Shown here piece by piece: positions 1 through 9,496 of a stretch of DNA of 38,319 nt (positions within the stretch are counted from its first letter, which is position 1; each line of letters starts with the position of its first letter). The translations under genes were made by a program, and so were the position numbers. The DNA comes from Janthinobacterium sp. GTDB taxonomy: Bacteria; Pseudomonadota; Gammaproteobacteria; Burkholderiales; Burkholderiaceae_D. A model generated the notes under the pieces. It saw only the letters and a program-made list of their open reading frames with translations, was not told the origin of the DNA and ran no database searches. The stretch covers positions 5,968 to 44,286 of the forward strand of contig PKWL01000057.1 in NCBI GenBank assembly GCA_003133225.1. Direction: 5' to 3'.

Positions 1-1216
1 GCGCCGTCACAGGAGTCGCCGCCACCGCGGGCGCAGCTGGCGGCGCCGACGGCGGTTTGGCCAGGCGCGCGCCTTTCAAGGCCAAGGCGGCCACTTCAAT
101 CACGCCGTTGTCGGCAAACGCCAACGCGCGCTCGAGAATATTTTCCAGCTCGCGCACATTGCCCGGGAACGCATACGAGCGCAAGGTCTCAAGCACTTGG
201 GGCCCCAGGAGCGCCCGGTGCTGGTCGCTGCTGAGCCGATCCAGGATGGACGCGGTCAATAAGGGCAAGTCGTCGAGCCGATCGCGCAGGGGCGGCAAAC
301 CTAGTTCGATCACGTTCAGGCGGTAAAACAAGTCTTGCCGGAATTTCCCCGTCTCGACGCAGTCAGCCAGATTCTGGTGGGTCGCGCTGATGATGCGCAC
401 GTCAACCGCCTCCTCGGAGGTGGCGCCGATCTTGCGTACGCGCCGTTCTTGAATCGCGCGCAGCAGCTTGACTTGCATCGCCAGCGGCAAATCGGCCACC
501 TCATCTAGCATCAAGGTGCCGCCATTGGCCGCCTGAAAAAAACCGTCGCGCTCGTCGGTCGCGCCCGTGAACGCGCCCTTGCGGTAGCCAAAAAATTCCG
601 CTTCCATCAGCGCTTCGGGAATCGCGCCGCAGTTGACGGCAATGAACGGCTGCTGCGCGCGCGAGCTGAGGACGTGGATTTCGCGCGCCGCCAGCTCCTT
701 GCCGCTGCCCGATTCGCCCGTGATGGCAACCGGCGCCATCGAGCGCGCGAGGCGGGCGATTTGGGCGCGCAGCGCCTGCATCACGGCCGAGTCGCCCTTC
801 AGGCGCGTGACCGGGGCCGTGGCGCCGGGCGTTTGCCTCAGTTGTGGCGGGTTCAAGTGCAGCGCCGATTGCACCAGCAGGCGCAGCTGGTCGAGAACGA
901 CTGGCTTGGAGACATAGTCGAAAGCGCCCGCCTTGAGCGCGACGACTGCGTTGTCGGCGCTGCCAAAGGCCGTGACGACCGCGATCGGCGTGCCCTTGCA
1001 AGCTGCCACGACCTCGCGTACCAGTTCCAGACCCAGGCCGTCAGGCAGGCGCATGTCGGTGAGCACCAAGGCATAGTCGCTGTGCGCCAGAAAAGCGCGC
1101 GCTTCTTTCAAGGTGGCGGCGCTATCGACGTCGAGCCCCATCTTGAGCAGCGTGATTTCCAGCAGTTCGCGCAGATCGGCTTCGTCATCGACGACGAGGA
1201 TTCGAGGGGCAGTCAT
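1..1216 (-). CDS. pilR: PilR, sigma-54-dependent response regulator (3' end cut by window edge)
   Basis: An open frame of 405 codons runs from ATG at 1216 off the left edge without a stop. It has a receiver domain (about residues 1-120; acidic D10/D11, phospho-acceptor D54 in LTDMRLPDG, K in YVSKPV) and then a sigma-54 AAA+ domain with Walker A GESGSGKEL, the GAFTGA loop that contacts sigma-54, and the arginine-rich FPGNVRELEN region. The C-terminal Fis-type HTH is expected outside the window. The start overlaps the pilS stop by four bases (ATGA), so translation is probably coupled. PilR, phosphorylated by PilS, activates pilA transcription with RNA polymerase-sigma-54. Domain order alone would also fit NtrC or AtoC; the PilS partner and the sigma-54 site at pilA in this window favour PilR. 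Confidence 0.93.
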   Translation of the reverse strand, partial: MTAPRILVVDDEADLRELLEITLLKMGLDVDSAATLKEARAFLAHSDYALVLTDMRLPDGLGLELVREVVAACKGTPIAVVTAFGSADNAVVALKAGAFDYVSKPVVLDQLRLLVQSALHLNPPQLRQTPGATAPVTRLKGDSAVMQALRAQIARLARSMAPVAITGESGSGKELAAREIHVLSSRAQQPFIAVNCGAIPEALMEAEFFGYRKGAFTGATDERDGFFQAANGGTLMLDEVADLPLAMQVKLLRAIQERRVRKIGATSEEAVDVRIISATHQNLADCVETGKFRQDLFYRLNVIELGLPPLRDRLDDLPLLTASILDRLSSDQHRALLGPQVLETLRSYAFPGNVRELENILERALAFADNGVIEVAALALKGARLAKPPSAPPAAPAVAATPVTA

Positions 1217-2928
1217 GGTGCAGTCTTTCTTACTGGAGTCAAATGGGCGGGCCGGGCGCCGGCGGCCGCGAACATGATCACGAACCTGCCACTGGCCGCC
1301 TCTTTGGCCTCGCCTTCCGCCGGCGCGTCGAAGCGATATTCGTAATCTAGCAGCGCGCCGTTATTTAAGCATAGCTCGCGCGCCAGATAAAGGCCGAGGC
1401 CGGTGCCCTTGCTAGACGTCGTGTAAAACGGCTCGAACAAATGGGCCCGCACTTCCGCTGAAATGCTGGGACCGTCGTCTTGCACGTGCAACTCCATGTG
1501 GCCGCCGTTGGTGACGACATCTAGGCGCATGCTAGCGGGCTCGCGGCTGGCATAGCGCACCGCATTGTTGAGCAAGTTAAGGACGACCTCGCGCAGGTGC
1601 AGGGCGTCGAAATACACGGCAGCCGCCTCGGCCATTCGCAGCCGGACGACCCCATCGGCGAGCGCGTGGGTATCTTGGAACTCGGCCTTGAGCTCGGCTA
1701 GCAACGGGCCCAGCGCCAAGGGCTCCTTGTGCACCTGGACCTTGCGCGACAGCTGCAAGATGTCTTCCACCATGCGGTTGACTCGCCCCACATTGTCGCC
1801 CACGATCTTTAGCAAGCGCACATGCAGCGGGCTCTCCAGATCATCGGCCAGCAGGGCCGTGGCATGGCTGATGGCCGACAGCGGATTGCGCACTTCGTGA
1901 GCGATACTGGCGGTCAGGCGCCCCATCGAGGCGAGCTTTAGTTGCTGCGCCTGATTTTCGATGGCCGTCACATCTTGCAAGAAGATGACGCTGCGCTCAG
2001 TGGCGAGGCCGGCGGTGTCGACGATGGCAAAACGCAGCTTGAGATGGGCTGCGAGGTCGCGCCGCGCGCGCCAGGGCGCCGCCGCCCCTTGTACCGCGAC
2101 ACCGATATACGGCTTGAGCATGACAAATACGGCGCTGTGGGCGGGATGATCGAGCCAATCGGCATGGGCCTTCGCGATCGGCGCCAAGACGGGCACGTCG
2201 GACAACTTCAATTCGCCCTCGAGCCGTGCCAGCCCCAGCATCTGGCGCGCGGCCGGATTGGCGATAAATATCCGGCCTTCCGGTCCGACTACGAGGATGC
2301 CGTCGCCCATGTCGGCGATGACGAGGCGGTTGATGGCCTGCTGCACGGACAACGCGATGCCGCGCTGATCTGCCAGCTCCTCTTGGCAGATCAGCTTGGA
2401 GGCCATGCGGCTCACCACCAGCACCACGGCAAAGAGGGCGGCGCCGTACAGGCCGCTCTGCATGACCGTTCTTTCGCCCTGGTTCACCAAAATCTGGTAA
2501 GTGCCCTCGGCCAAGAGGAACAAGGTCACAAGCGCGGTGCAAAACAGGGATAACAGCAGCGGCGTCAGGATGGCGACGCCCGCTAGCGGAAACAGGTACA
2601 AGATGGCCAAGCCGCTACGCACCCCGCCGGCGGCCAGGTACAGCAGCGAAATGACGACAAGATCGACCGCGATTTGCGCCATCAGCTGCAGCAGGAAGCG
2701 GCGCCGCATGCTGAGCGTCAGCAGAACAAACCCGACCGCCAGCAACAGGTAAATGATGCACAATTGACCGTGCACGAACTGGCCGGAGCCGCGCCAGCCC
2801 ACGTTGTCAAAGCTAAGGTACAGCAACAGCACGGCGGCAATGACGACCCGGGTCACATTTAACGTTTGCAGCGAGCGCCAAAAAGTCGCGCGCGAATCTG
2901 CCGCCAGCCACTGCAGCCGGGTCAACAC
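1213..2928 (-). CDS. pilS: PilS, membrane sensor histidine kinase
   Basis: 571 aa. The N-terminus (about residues 20-190) is strongly hydrophobic, with roughly six membrane segments as in PilS. A PAS-like region follows (about 195-320, GDGILVVGPEGRIFIANPAA). The dimerisation/phospho-acceptor helix has the H-box SIAHEVRNPLSAISHA, and the ATPase domain has an N-box (LNLLNNAVRYA) and G-boxes (DDGPSIS, GTGLGLYLA). PilS senses pilin levels in the inner membrane in Pseudomonas and controls PilR phosphorylation. It is transcribed with pilR (four-base overlap) and follows the small PP0621-type gene after only a few bases, so the four minus-strand genes at 1-3974 look like one operon. Confidence 0.94.
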   Translation of the reverse strand: MLTRLQWLAADSRATFWRSLQTLNVTRVVIAAVLLLYLSFDNVGWRGSGQFVHGQLCIIYLLLAVGFVLLTLSMRRRFLLQLMAQIAVDLVVISLLYLAAGGVRSGLAILYLFPLAGVAILTPLLLSLFCTALVTLFLLAEGTYQILVNQGERTVMQSGLYGAALFAVVLVVSRMASKLICQEELADQRGIALSVQQAINRLVIADMGDGILVVGPEGRIFIANPAARQMLGLARLEGELKLSDVPVLAPIAKAHADWLDHPAHSAVFVMLKPYIGVAVQGAAAPWRARRDLAAHLKLRFAIVDTAGLATERSVIFLQDVTAIENQAQQLKLASMGRLTASIAHEVRNPLSAISHATALLADDLESPLHVRLLKIVGDNVGRVNRMVEDILQLSRKVQVHKEPLALGPLLAELKAEFQDTHALADGVVRLRMAEAAAVYFDALHLREVVLNLLNNAVRYASREPASMRLDVVTNGGHMELHVQDDGPSISAEVRAHLFEPFYTTSSKGTGLGLYLARELCLNNGALLDYEYRFDAPAEGEAKEAASGRFVIMFAAAGARPAHLTPVRKTAP

Positions 2929-2931
2929 GAC

Positions 2932-3174
2932 TTAAGGCGCCGGCAATCCGGCGTGGCCCGGACTGCAATAATCGCGGCCCTTGGCCTTGATCGTTTCCGA
3001 CGCCGGATAATAGATGCCGCAATGGGCGCAGCACAACATCACCTCGCCCTCGGGCAGCTCGGCCCGGCGCGGCGGGGCGGCCGGCGTTCTCGGCTGCGCC
3101 ACGCCCCGCCATTTGCTGCGCACAGCAAACAGCACCAGACAGGCCAGCGCCAGCCAGAACAAGATGCGGCTCAC
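2932..3174 (-). CDS. PP0621-family small membrane-anchored protein with cysteine pairs
   Basis: 80 aa from a GTG start at 3174 whose last two bases form part of the TGA stop of the upstream gene (GTGA overlap). The frame extends further upstream but only through the coding region of the CcsA-like gene. There is one N-terminal membrane segment (about residues 3-16, ILFWLALACLVLFAV), a Pro/Arg-rich linker, then a short Cys-rich segment (CCAHCGIYYPAS, later DYCSPGH) that could bind a metal as a zinc-ribbon-like fold. The family is conserved beside pilS in Burkholderiales and its function is unknown. Its place between a cytochrome-assembly-like gene and pilS suggests no clear role. Confidence 0.75.
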   Translation of the reverse strand: MSRILFWLALACLVLFAVRSKWRGVAQPRTPAAPPRRAELPEGEVMLCCAHCGIYYPASETIKAKGRDYCSPGHAGLPAP

Positions 3175-3974
3175 ACCAGCCCCCTGTGCAACACCACTTC
3201 CAGTACAAAGCGGCTGCCGACGTACGCTAGCAACAGGGTCGCAAAGCCGGCCAGGGTGAAGCTCAACGCCGTCTTGCCGCGCCAGCCGCGCCAATGCCGG
3301 CCCGCCAGCAGTGCGCCAAACAGGACCCACGACATGAGCGTAAACACCGACTTATGATCCCAACGCAGAGCTTGCCCAAACAACTGCTCGGAGAAAACGA
3401 TGCCTGACAGCACGGTCAAGGTGAGCAACATGAAACCGAAGCCAATCAGGCGAAACAGCAGTTTTTCCATCGTCAATAGGGCCGGCAACTGGTCCAAGGC
3501 GGCGCCCAGCAACCCCCTGCGCTCGCTGCGCTTGTGCAGGCGCGACTCTTGCAGCGCCATCAGCACGGCGTGGAAGGCGGCGATGGTCAAGGTGCTCCAG
3601 GCCAGGATGGCGATCACGATATGCCAACCGAACATCACCGATTTGCCTTCCAGCGGGATCAAGCTGCCGGGAAACAACCAAGCGAGGATGACGGCCAGCG
3701 CCGCCACTGGCATGACGAGGCGACGCAAGCCGTCCAAGTCGAAGTTGCGGTTCTCAAACCAGTAAACGCCCACCGATACCCATAGAGCTGCCGACAGCAT
3801 GGCTGCAAAGCCAATGCGCAAGGTATCGGGCGCCACGACATCGAACCACAAGGTGGCGCCTTGTAACAGCCAGGCCAGAGCGGTGGCGATGGAAATAAGC
3901 CTGCCCTGGTGCGAGGGAAGGACGGCACAAACGGCGTAGGATAAAGCGGCCGCGATAAATAAATAAGTCTGCAT
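3171..3974 (-). CDS. CcsA/YpjD-family inner-membrane protein (cytochrome c assembly-like)
   Basis: 267 aa and almost entirely hydrophobic, with about eight predicted membrane segments. The segment FGWHIVIAILAWSTLTIAA carries the conserved His and Trp of the CcsA/CcmC/HemX superfamily, and a second conserved His is in LRWDHKSVFTL. Family members handle haem in cytochrome c biogenesis. The bacterial YpjD branch next to ffh is conserved in beta- and gammaproteobacteria, but its exact role is not established. It starts at ATG 3974, ends overlapping the PP0621-type gene, and is divergent from ffh. Confidence 0.85.
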   Translation of the reverse strand: MQTYLFIAAALSYAVCAVLPSHQGRLISIATALAWLLQGATLWFDVVAPDTLRIGFAAMLSAALWVSVGVYWFENRNFDLDGLRRLVMPVAALAVILAWLFPGSLIPLEGKSVMFGWHIVIAILAWSTLTIAAFHAVLMALQESRLHKRSERRGLLGAALDQLPALLTMEKLLFRLIGFGFMLLTLTVLSGIVFSEQLFGQALRWDHKSVFTLMSWVLFGALLAGRHWRGWRGKTALSFTLAGFATLLLAYVGSRFVLEVVLHRGLV

Positions 3975-4623
3975 GTCGTGAGTTTACACCATAGGTTGGA
4001 TCTGCTGTTGCGGGCAATCACGCGCTCCGGCGCGCGCGCCATGCCAGTTCAAGGTTGGGCATCACTTTTATTTGCGGCTCATCCCTGCGCTCATTAAACG
4101 AAGTCAAACTCACCCGCCGAAGGCCCGAACCCGTCCACCGTGACAAGCGCGGCTCGCGCCAGGCAAAACCTGGACAGCAATGCAGGTCATCCTCATTCTT
4201 CGAGCGCGGCCACCGCATGTTCGGCTGGAGTCAACATGGCGGCACAGCCAAGGTTCGATGCGTCACCGTATGCGTGGTTGCTTTGGACAAATAATAACCA
4301 AGTGCTTGGCTATTGTGAACAGCTAATTTCAAGAGGGCAACAGAGCATGGGCGAAAGCCCAAGCCGACCCGCTCCAACGCCCGCTTTCCCGGCGGCGCCT
4401 TTGCCACCTGTTTCGGTTGGCGAGGCCGGTGCTTTGCCGCCAAAAAGCGGCCAGTGGCCGCACCCGTCCTGGCAGCCCGGGACGCCAAATGGGGCGCCCA
4501 GGTGCGCCCTAACCGCCCCTGCAAATGGCCACGGGACGAGACGCTCCCGGCGGCGCCGGGCATAAGGTAAAATGTGGCCATCGCCCGCTACCGGCTCCAT
4601 CGAAGATCTATTCCAGGTTCATC
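3975..4623. other. Gene-poor divergent region between the CcsA-like gene and ffh
   Basis: About 650 bases with no recognisable protein. Several overlapping frames stay open because the DNA is GC-rich, but their translations look compositionally random and none has a convincing ribosome site. It holds a small perfect hairpin with a GAAA loop (TGGGCGAAAGCCCA at 4348-4361) and a -10-like TAAAAT at 4568-4573, about 50 bases before ffh, with no good -35. No 4.5S, 6S or tRNA signature was found. Confidence 0.5.
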
Positions 4624-5991
4624 ATGCTCGATAATCTTACCCAACGCCTCGCCAAGGTCGTCAAAACCATGCGCGGCGAAGCACGCCTGACCGAGGCGAA
4701 CACCGCCGATATGCTGCGCGAAGTACGCCTGGCGCTGCTCGAAGCGGACGTCGCCCTGCCCGCCGTACGCGAGTTTATCGCTAAGGTCAAAGAAAAATCG
4801 ATGGGCGAGGAAGTCATCGCCTCCCTCACCCCGGGCCAGGCCTTGGTCAGCGTGGTGCAACGCGAGTTAGCCGCGCTGATGGGCGCCGACCTCGGCCCGG
4901 AAGCCTATCAACTCAGTTTCGCCATGCAGCCGCCGGCCGTCATTCTGATGGCCGGCCTGCAAGGCGTGGGCAAGACCACCACCGTCGGCAAATTAGCCAA
5001 GTATCTGCGCGAGGAAAAAAAGAAGAAAGTGCTGACTGTCTCGGCCGACGTCTATCGTCCGGCCGCCATCGCCCAGCTGCAGTCGGTCACGGCGCAAGTG
5101 GGTGCCGACTTCTTCCCCAGCCAGAGCAGCGACCAGCCGGTGGCGATTGCGCTGGCCGCGCTTGACTGGGCCAAGAAGCATTATCATGACGTACTCATCA
5201 TCGATACGGCCGGCCGCCTCGGCATCGACCAGGAGATGATGCACGAGATCGCCGCGATGCATGCTGCCGTGCACCCGATCGAGACTCTGTTTGTGGTCGA
5301 TGCCATGCTGGGCCAAGACGCGATCAATAGTGCCAAGGCGTTTAACGATGCCCTGCCATTGACCGGCATTGTACTGACCAAGCTCGATGGCGACTCGCGC
5401 GGCGGTGCCGCGCTGTCGGTGCGCCACATCACGGGCAAGCCAATTAAGTTCGCCGGCATATCCGAAAAACTGGACGGATTGGAGGCGTTCGATCCGACGC
5501 GCATGGCCAACCGCATTCTCGGCATGGGCGACATCCTGGCGCTGGTGGAAGAGGCGCGCAAAGGGGTCGATGTCAAGGCGGCAGCGGACCTGGCACAAAA
5601 AATCAAGGTCGGCGGCAAGTTCGACTTGTCCGACTTCAAGGCCCAATTGGGCCAGATGAAAAAAATGGGCGGCATTGCGAGCCTGGTCGATAAGCTGCCG
5701 GCCCAGTTTCAGCAAGCGGCCGGCGGCGCCAACATGGGTCAAGCTGACAAGCAGGTGCGGCGCATGGTCGGCATCATCGATTCGATGACGCCCAAGGAGC
5801 GCGCCAAGCCGGAACTCATCAAGGCCACCCGCAAGCGCCGCATCGCCGCCGGTGCCGGGGTCCAGGTGCAGGAGGTCAACCGCATGCTGGCCCAGTTCGA
5901 CCAGATGCAGAGCATGATGAAAAAACTCCAGGGCGGCGGCATGATGAAGATGATGCGCAGCATGAAAGGGATGATGCCCGGCATGCGCTAA
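4624..5991 (+). CDS. ffh: Signal recognition particle GTPase Ffh (SRP54)
   Basis: 455 aa from ATG 4624 (MLDNLTQRLAKVVKTMRGEA), the family's usual N-terminus; the frame extends upstream but without homology. An N domain (1-90) is followed by the G domain with G1 GLQGVGKTTT (about 111-120), ADVYRPAA, DTAGR, and TKLDGDSRGG. The M domain carries the RNA-binding segment (KPELIKATRKRRIAAGAG) and ends in a methionine-rich tail (MMKMMRSMKGMMPGMR). With 4.5S RNA it binds signal sequences emerging from the ribosome and delivers the complex to FtsY at the inner membrane. Length matches the bacterial family. Confidence 0.98.
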   Translation: MLDNLTQRLAKVVKTMRGEARLTEANTADMLREVRLALLEADVALPAVREFIAKVKEKSMGEEVIASLTPGQALVSVVQRELAALMGADLGPEAYQLSFAMQPPAVILMAGLQGVGKTTTVGKLAKYLREEKKKKVLTVSADVYRPAAIAQLQSVTAQVGADFFPSQSSDQPVAIALAALDWAKKHYHDVLIIDTAGRLGIDQEMMHEIAAMHAAVHPIETLFVVDAMLGQDAINSAKAFNDALPLTGIVLTKLDGDSRGGAALSVRHITGKPIKFAGISEKLDGLEAFDPTRMANRILGMGDILALVEEARKGVDVKAAADLAQKIKVGGKFDLSDFKAQLGQMKKMGGIASLVDKLPAQFQQAAGGANMGQADKQVRRMVGIIDSMTPKERAKPELIKATRKRRIAAGAGVQVQEVNRMLAQFDQMQSMMKKLQGGGMMKMMRSMKGMMPGMR

Positions 5992-6261
5992 GACGCTGCC
6001 CGATGGCGCCCCGAGCAGGCGAAAGACAAGCCCGACATCCGCCCTGCAAGGCTTGGCGCCGGCGGGCAACAACTGGCAAAACGGGCAGGCCAAATGCCTT
6101 GCATCGGCCTTTGGCCGAACCTGAGCGCAGGTGAGAGGCTATTTAGCTTCGGTTTCAATGAAAAATAGCGAAAAACACTTGCATCCTTGGTAAAACCCCA
6201 CCAATATTAGCCGTGCGATCAATTGCGCAATTTCCCATGTGTTCGTTAAGGAGGCTCGAAG

Positions 6262-6645
6262 ATGGCAACAGCCAAAAAAACCCCAGTAGCAGCAGCAGCA
6301 AAACCTGCCGCGGCGGTCAAAAAAGCAGCACCAGAAAAGGCCGCGGCAAAGCCGACAGTGAAAAAAGCAGCCGCAGCAGCACCGGCCGTTCCGCGCAAGC
6401 CCAACGCTGCATTCATGAAAGCGATGACCCCGTCCGCCGTTCTGGCCGCAGTCGTTGGTGTCACGCCGTTACCACGCACTGAAGTGACCAAGAAAGTTTG
6501 GGACTACATCAAAAAACTTGATTTGCAAGATCCGGCCAACCGCCGCATGATCAACGCCGACGACAAGCTCAAAGCTGTGTTTGGTGGAAAAGCACAAGTG
6601 TCCATGTTCGAAATGACGAAGTTGATCTCCGATCATTTAAAATAA
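6262..6645 (+). CDS. SWIB/MDM2-domain protein with Lys/Ala-rich histone-H1-like tail
   Basis: 127 aa. ATG 6262 is preceded by a strong Shine-Dalgarno (AAGGAGG, 6248-6254). Residues 1-48 are an Ala/Lys/Pro tail (repeats such as KPAAAVKKAAP) resembling histone H1. Residues 50-127 are a SWIB domain: FMKAMTPSAVLAAVVG, then KVWDYIKKLDLQDP, INADDKLKAVFG and a final MFEMTKLISDHLK. The SWIB fold is best known from eukaryotic chromatin remodelling complexes. Standalone copies occur in Chlamydia and many proteobacteria, often with a basic tail, and are thought to bind DNA. It is monocistronic, with its own terminator just downstream. A nucleoid-associated role is inference. Confidence 0.92.
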   Translation: MATAKKTPVAAAAKPAAAVKKAAPEKAAAKPTVKKAAAAAPAVPRKPNAAFMKAMTPSAVLAAVVGVTPLPRTEVTKKVWDYIKKLDLQDPANRRMINADDKLKAVFGGKAQVSMFEMTKLISDHLK

Positions 6646-6673
6646 TCGCGGTCCGGCTGCAGCAGCCGACCGG

Positions 6674-6711
6674 AAATACCCCGTCGCCCGCGCGATCGGG
6701 GTATTTTTTTT
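6674..6711 (+). terminator. Intrinsic terminator of the SWIB gene
   Basis: The arms AAATACCCCG (6674-6683) and CGGGGTATTT (6697-6706) form a ten-base perfect stem with a 13-base loop, followed by a T run to 6711. It lies 29 bases after the SWIB stop codon. Confidence 0.88.
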
Positions 6712-7091
6712 GCCCTGCGGCTGGGGCCGTGTGCCGTCCAGCAGGCGCTCACAACGCAACACCCTGTGTTTTTCCCGCCATCGGCGCGGTGCCGCCATCG
6801 TCATTGTCCAACTGCGCCGCGAGCGCGACGCGTCGTGTCGCGCCTCGATGGTCGACGCGGCCTTGCACGTGGATTGCGCGAGCACAGCATGCATAGCATG
6901 CTCGAGCGCACGGCCAAAAACGCCATGGCCGCGTTTGAGGCCGCTGGAGCGCCATGCGCACGGTCGCCGCGCAGGTTAGGCTTGCTCTTTCCGCTTGCCT
7001 CAGGCGGCGCCCAGGCAAGCGGGATAAGCTGCTTCGTTAGCCATGGACGGGGTTAGCCAAGGCATTAATTCCGACGTCAGCCTGATGGCGC
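6712..7091. other. Gene-free stretch between the SWIB terminator and the lytic transglycosylase
   Basis: About 380 GC-rich bases between two convergent genes. Overlapping open frames exist on both strands but none gives a recognisable protein. The only clear structure is the inverted repeat at 6991-7022 listed separately. Confidence 0.5.
6991..7022. repeat. Perfect 10-bp inverted repeat downstream of the lytic transglycosylase
   Basis: CCGCTTGCCT (6991-7000) and AGGCAAGCGG (7013-7022) are perfectly complementary around a 12-base GC-rich loop. It lies about 70 bases after the stop of the minus-strand gene at 7092. No T run follows on either strand, so it is not a standard intrinsic terminator. 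It could protect a 3' end or help factor-dependent termination. Confidence 0.55.
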
Positions 7092-7763
7092 CTAAAACGG
7101 CGCCCTATATTCCCACCTCTTCCAGGCCGACAACACCGCGTTCGGGTATTCCGGCTTGCCGCGGCTGCCGTTGTAGCGACCCAGCGCGAGGAACAGGTTG
7201 CCGTTTTCCATATCGAGATACATGCGCAAAATCGCGCAGCCATAGCGCAGATTGGTCTGCATATGAAACAGTTTTCTACGGTCGCTATCGCCGATCACGC
7301 CGGTCCAGAACGGCATCACTTGCATATAGCCGCGCGCGCCCACCATGGACACGGCATATTTTCGGTAGGCCGATTCCACTTGAATCAAGCCGAGCACGAG
7401 CCCCGGGTCGAGTCCCGCGCGGCGCGCTTCATACCACGCCGCCTCCAGAAACTCCGTGCGCACCTGGCTGTCTGGCAGCTTGCGCTTGAGCTGCTCGGAC
7501 ATGTGGCCGAGCCAGCTTTCGTAGCGCATGCGATCCGTCTCGTTGCCAAATTTCTGCTGCGGCGGCCGGGCATCCATGATTGCGTTCGCCAGCGCCAGGC
7601 GCATGGTGTCGGCCAGCGCCTCTTCTTTCTGGTTGCCGGCGCGCGCATCGCCGCCGAGCACGCCGATGGCCAGCAACAGGCCATAGCACCAGCGCGCCCC
7701 GCGCGCCCCAAACCGGCGCCGCGCCGCACCGGCGCCGTGCCGTGTCACCGTTCGCGGATTCAC
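7092..7763 (-). CDS. Lytic transglycosylase, SLT domain, exported
   Basis: 223 aa from GTG 7763, which overlaps the proS stop by four bases (GTGA); a second GTG 15 bases downstream is possible. An Arg-rich N-terminus and hydrophobic segment (about 25-38, [13 protein letters not shown]) followed by DARAGN look like a signal peptide or anchor. The SLT domain has the catalytic Glu in [13 protein letters not shown] (about E130), then [12 protein letters not shown] and a late [15 protein letters not shown]. It should cleave the glycan strands of peptidoglycan in the periplasm to 1,6-anhydro products. It is linked to proS by translation coupling only; no functional link is known. Confidence 0.9.
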   Translation of the reverse strand: MNPRTVTRHGAGAARRRFGARGARWCYGLLLAIGVLGGDARAGNQKEEALADTMRLALANAIMDARPPQQKFGNETDRMRYESWLGHMSEQLKRKLPDSQVRTEFLEAAWYEARRAGLDPGLVLGLIQVESAYRKYAVSMVGARGYMQVMPFWTGVIGDSDRRKLFHMQTNLRYGCAILRMYLDMENGNLFLALGRYNGSRGKPEYPNAVLSAWKRWEYRAPF

Positions 7764-9496
7764 AGGCTCATTTTGCCTTGAATGAAGGACACCATGTCGG
7801 CCAGCGCAACCGGGGTCGCCTCGCTATCGCGGCGCCCCTGATACTCCAGATTGCCGTCTTTCAGGCCGCGCTCGCCAATCACGATCCGGTGCGGCACCCC
7901 GATCAATTCCCAGTCAGCGAACATGGCACCCGGGCGCAGGCCGCGGTCGTCGACGATGACGTCGATGCCCGCCGCTTGCATGTCGGCGTACAGCTGATCG
8001 GTCGCTTGCTTGACCAATTCGCTGCGTTCATAGCTCATCGGGCACAGCACGAGCTCAAACGGTGCGATCGCGGTCGGCCAGATGATGCCCTTGTCGTCGA
8101 AATTTTGCTCGATGGCCGCGCCCAGGATGCGTGTCACGCCAATACCGTAGCAGCCCATTTGCAACGGCGCCGGCTTGCCGTTTTCATCGAGGAAGGTGGC
8201 CTTCATGCTTTCCGAGTAGGTGCTGCCGAGCTGGAACACGTGCCCAACTTCAATACCGCGCTCGATCGCCAGCACCCCCTTGCCGTCGGGCGAAGGATCG
8301 CCTTCGACGACGTTGCGGAGGTCGGCCACCAAGGCCGGCTCCGGCATGTCGCGGCCCCAGTTGGCGCCGGTGAAGTGAAACCCGGCGCTATTTGCGCCAC
8401 ACACAAAGTCGCTCATGTTGGCGACGGTCCGGTCGGCCACGACGATGATCGGCTCGATGGCGCCGATCGGCCCGAGATAGCCTGGCACGGTGCCGTAGAC
8501 GGCGGCGATTTCCGCTTCGGTGGCAAAGCGGTGGCCGGCCAAGCCGGCGATCTTGCCGAGCTTCACTTCGTTGAGCTCATGGTCGCCGCGCAACAGCAGC
8601 ATCCAGTTTTCCTTGGTCACCGCGCCGTCAATTTCTTTTTCGACCGTCAGGGCGATGCTTTTTACCGTCTGCATGAGCGTCAAGCCAAGCAAGCTCGCCA
8701 CGGTATTGCACTTGACGCAGTCCGGGGTTGCCGTCTTGGTCAGGTCGAGGCGCGCAGCGCTGCGCGCCTCGACCAGCGCGAGCGCCTCCGCCGCGTCGAT
8801 ATTGGCCGCGTAATCCGAGCTCGGGCAGTACACCAGCGCATCTTCTCCGGTGCTGGCAATGACGTGGAATTCATGCGAGCCGGAGCCGCCGATAGCGCCA
8901 TTGTCGGCTGCCACGGCGCGGAACTTCAAGCCGAAGCGGCTAAAGATCCTGACGTAGGCGTCAAACATGACCCGGTAGGAACCCTGCATGGCGGCCACGT
9001 CGCGGTCGAAGGAATAGGCGTCCTTCATGGTGAACTCACGGCCGCGCATCAGGCCGAAACGGGGGCGGCGCTCGTCGCGGAATTTGGTCTGGATATGGTA
9101 AAAATTGAGCGGCAGCTGGCGGTACGACTTAATTTCGGTGCGCACCACGTCGGTGATCACCTCTTCCGAAGTCGGCTGGATCGCATAGTCGCGGCCGTGG
9201 CGGTCTTTCACGCGCATCAGTTCGGGGCCCATCTTGTCCCAGCGGCCCGTTTCCTGCCACAGTTCGGCCGGCTGCACGAGGGGCATCAGCAGCTCGATGG
9301 CGCCGGCCTGGTCCATTTCGTCGCGCACGATGGCCTCAACCTTGCGGATCACGCGCAGGCCCATCGGCATGTACGTGTAGATGCCCGAGCCGACGCGTTT
9401 GATCATGCCGGCGCGCATCATCAATTGATGGCTAACGATTTCGGCGTCGGATGGCGCTTCTTTGAGAGTTGAAATAAAAAATCGGGAGGCGCGCAT
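7760..9496 (-). CDS. proS: Prolyl-tRNA synthetase (bacterial type with editing insert)
   Basis: 578 aa, the usual length of bacterial-type ProRS. The start [15 protein letters not shown] is the family norm. Class II motif 1 ([16 protein letters not shown]), motif 2 ([27 protein letters not shown]) and motif 3 ([13 protein letters not shown]) are present, with the INS editing domain between (about 220-390) and an anticodon-binding domain at the C-terminus. It charges tRNA-Pro and edits Ala-tRNA-Pro in the cytoplasm. No good Shine-Dalgarno is seen before the ATG. It is divergent from rppH across a 200-base AT-rich region. Confidence 0.98.
   Translation of the reverse strand: MRASRFFISTLKEAPSDAEIVSHQLMMRAGMIKRVGSGIYTYMPMGLRVIRKVEAIVRDEMDQAGAIELLMPLVQPAELWQETGRWDKMGPELMRVKDRHGRDYAIQPTSEEVITDVVRTEIKSYRQLPLNFYHIQTKFRDERRPRFGLMRGREFTMKDAYSFDRDVAAMQGSYRVMFDAYVRIFSRFGLKFRAVAADNGAIGGSGSHEFHVIASTGEDALVYCPSSDYAANIDAAEALALVEARSAARLDLTKTATPDCVKCNTVASLLGLTLMQTVKSIALTVEKEIDGAVTKENWMLLLRGDHELNEVKLGKIAGLAGHRFATEAEIAAVYGTVPGYLGPIGAIEPIIVVADRTVANMSDFVCGANSAGFHFTGANWGRDMPEPALVADLRNVVEGDPSPDGKGVLAIERGIEVGHVFQLGSTYSESMKATFLDENGKPAPLQMGCYGIGVTRILGAAIEQNFDDKGIIWPTAIAPFELVLCPMSYERSELVKQATDQLYADMQAAGIDVIVDDRGLRPGAMFADWELIGVPHRIVIGERGLKDGNLEYQGRRDSEATPVALADMVSFIQGKMSL

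Noticed and set aside
501..1001. Apparent break of pilR into several short frames
   Set aside because: The real frame (from 1216) is uninterrupted to the window edge; the short frames are shadows, so pilR is not a pseudogene.
4018..4600. Overlapping open frames of 66-141 codons on both strands upstream of ffh
   Set aside because: GC-rich shadow frames with random-looking composition, no ribosome sites and no recognisable domain.
4993..6093. 366-codon minus-strand frame opposite ffh
   Set aside because: Antisense shadow of ffh, with the His/Leu-rich composition typical of such frames.
7580..9472. 630-codon plus-strand frame opposite proS
   Set aside because: It is the complement of the clear proS coding sequence; its His/Ala/Arg-rich translation has no domain.
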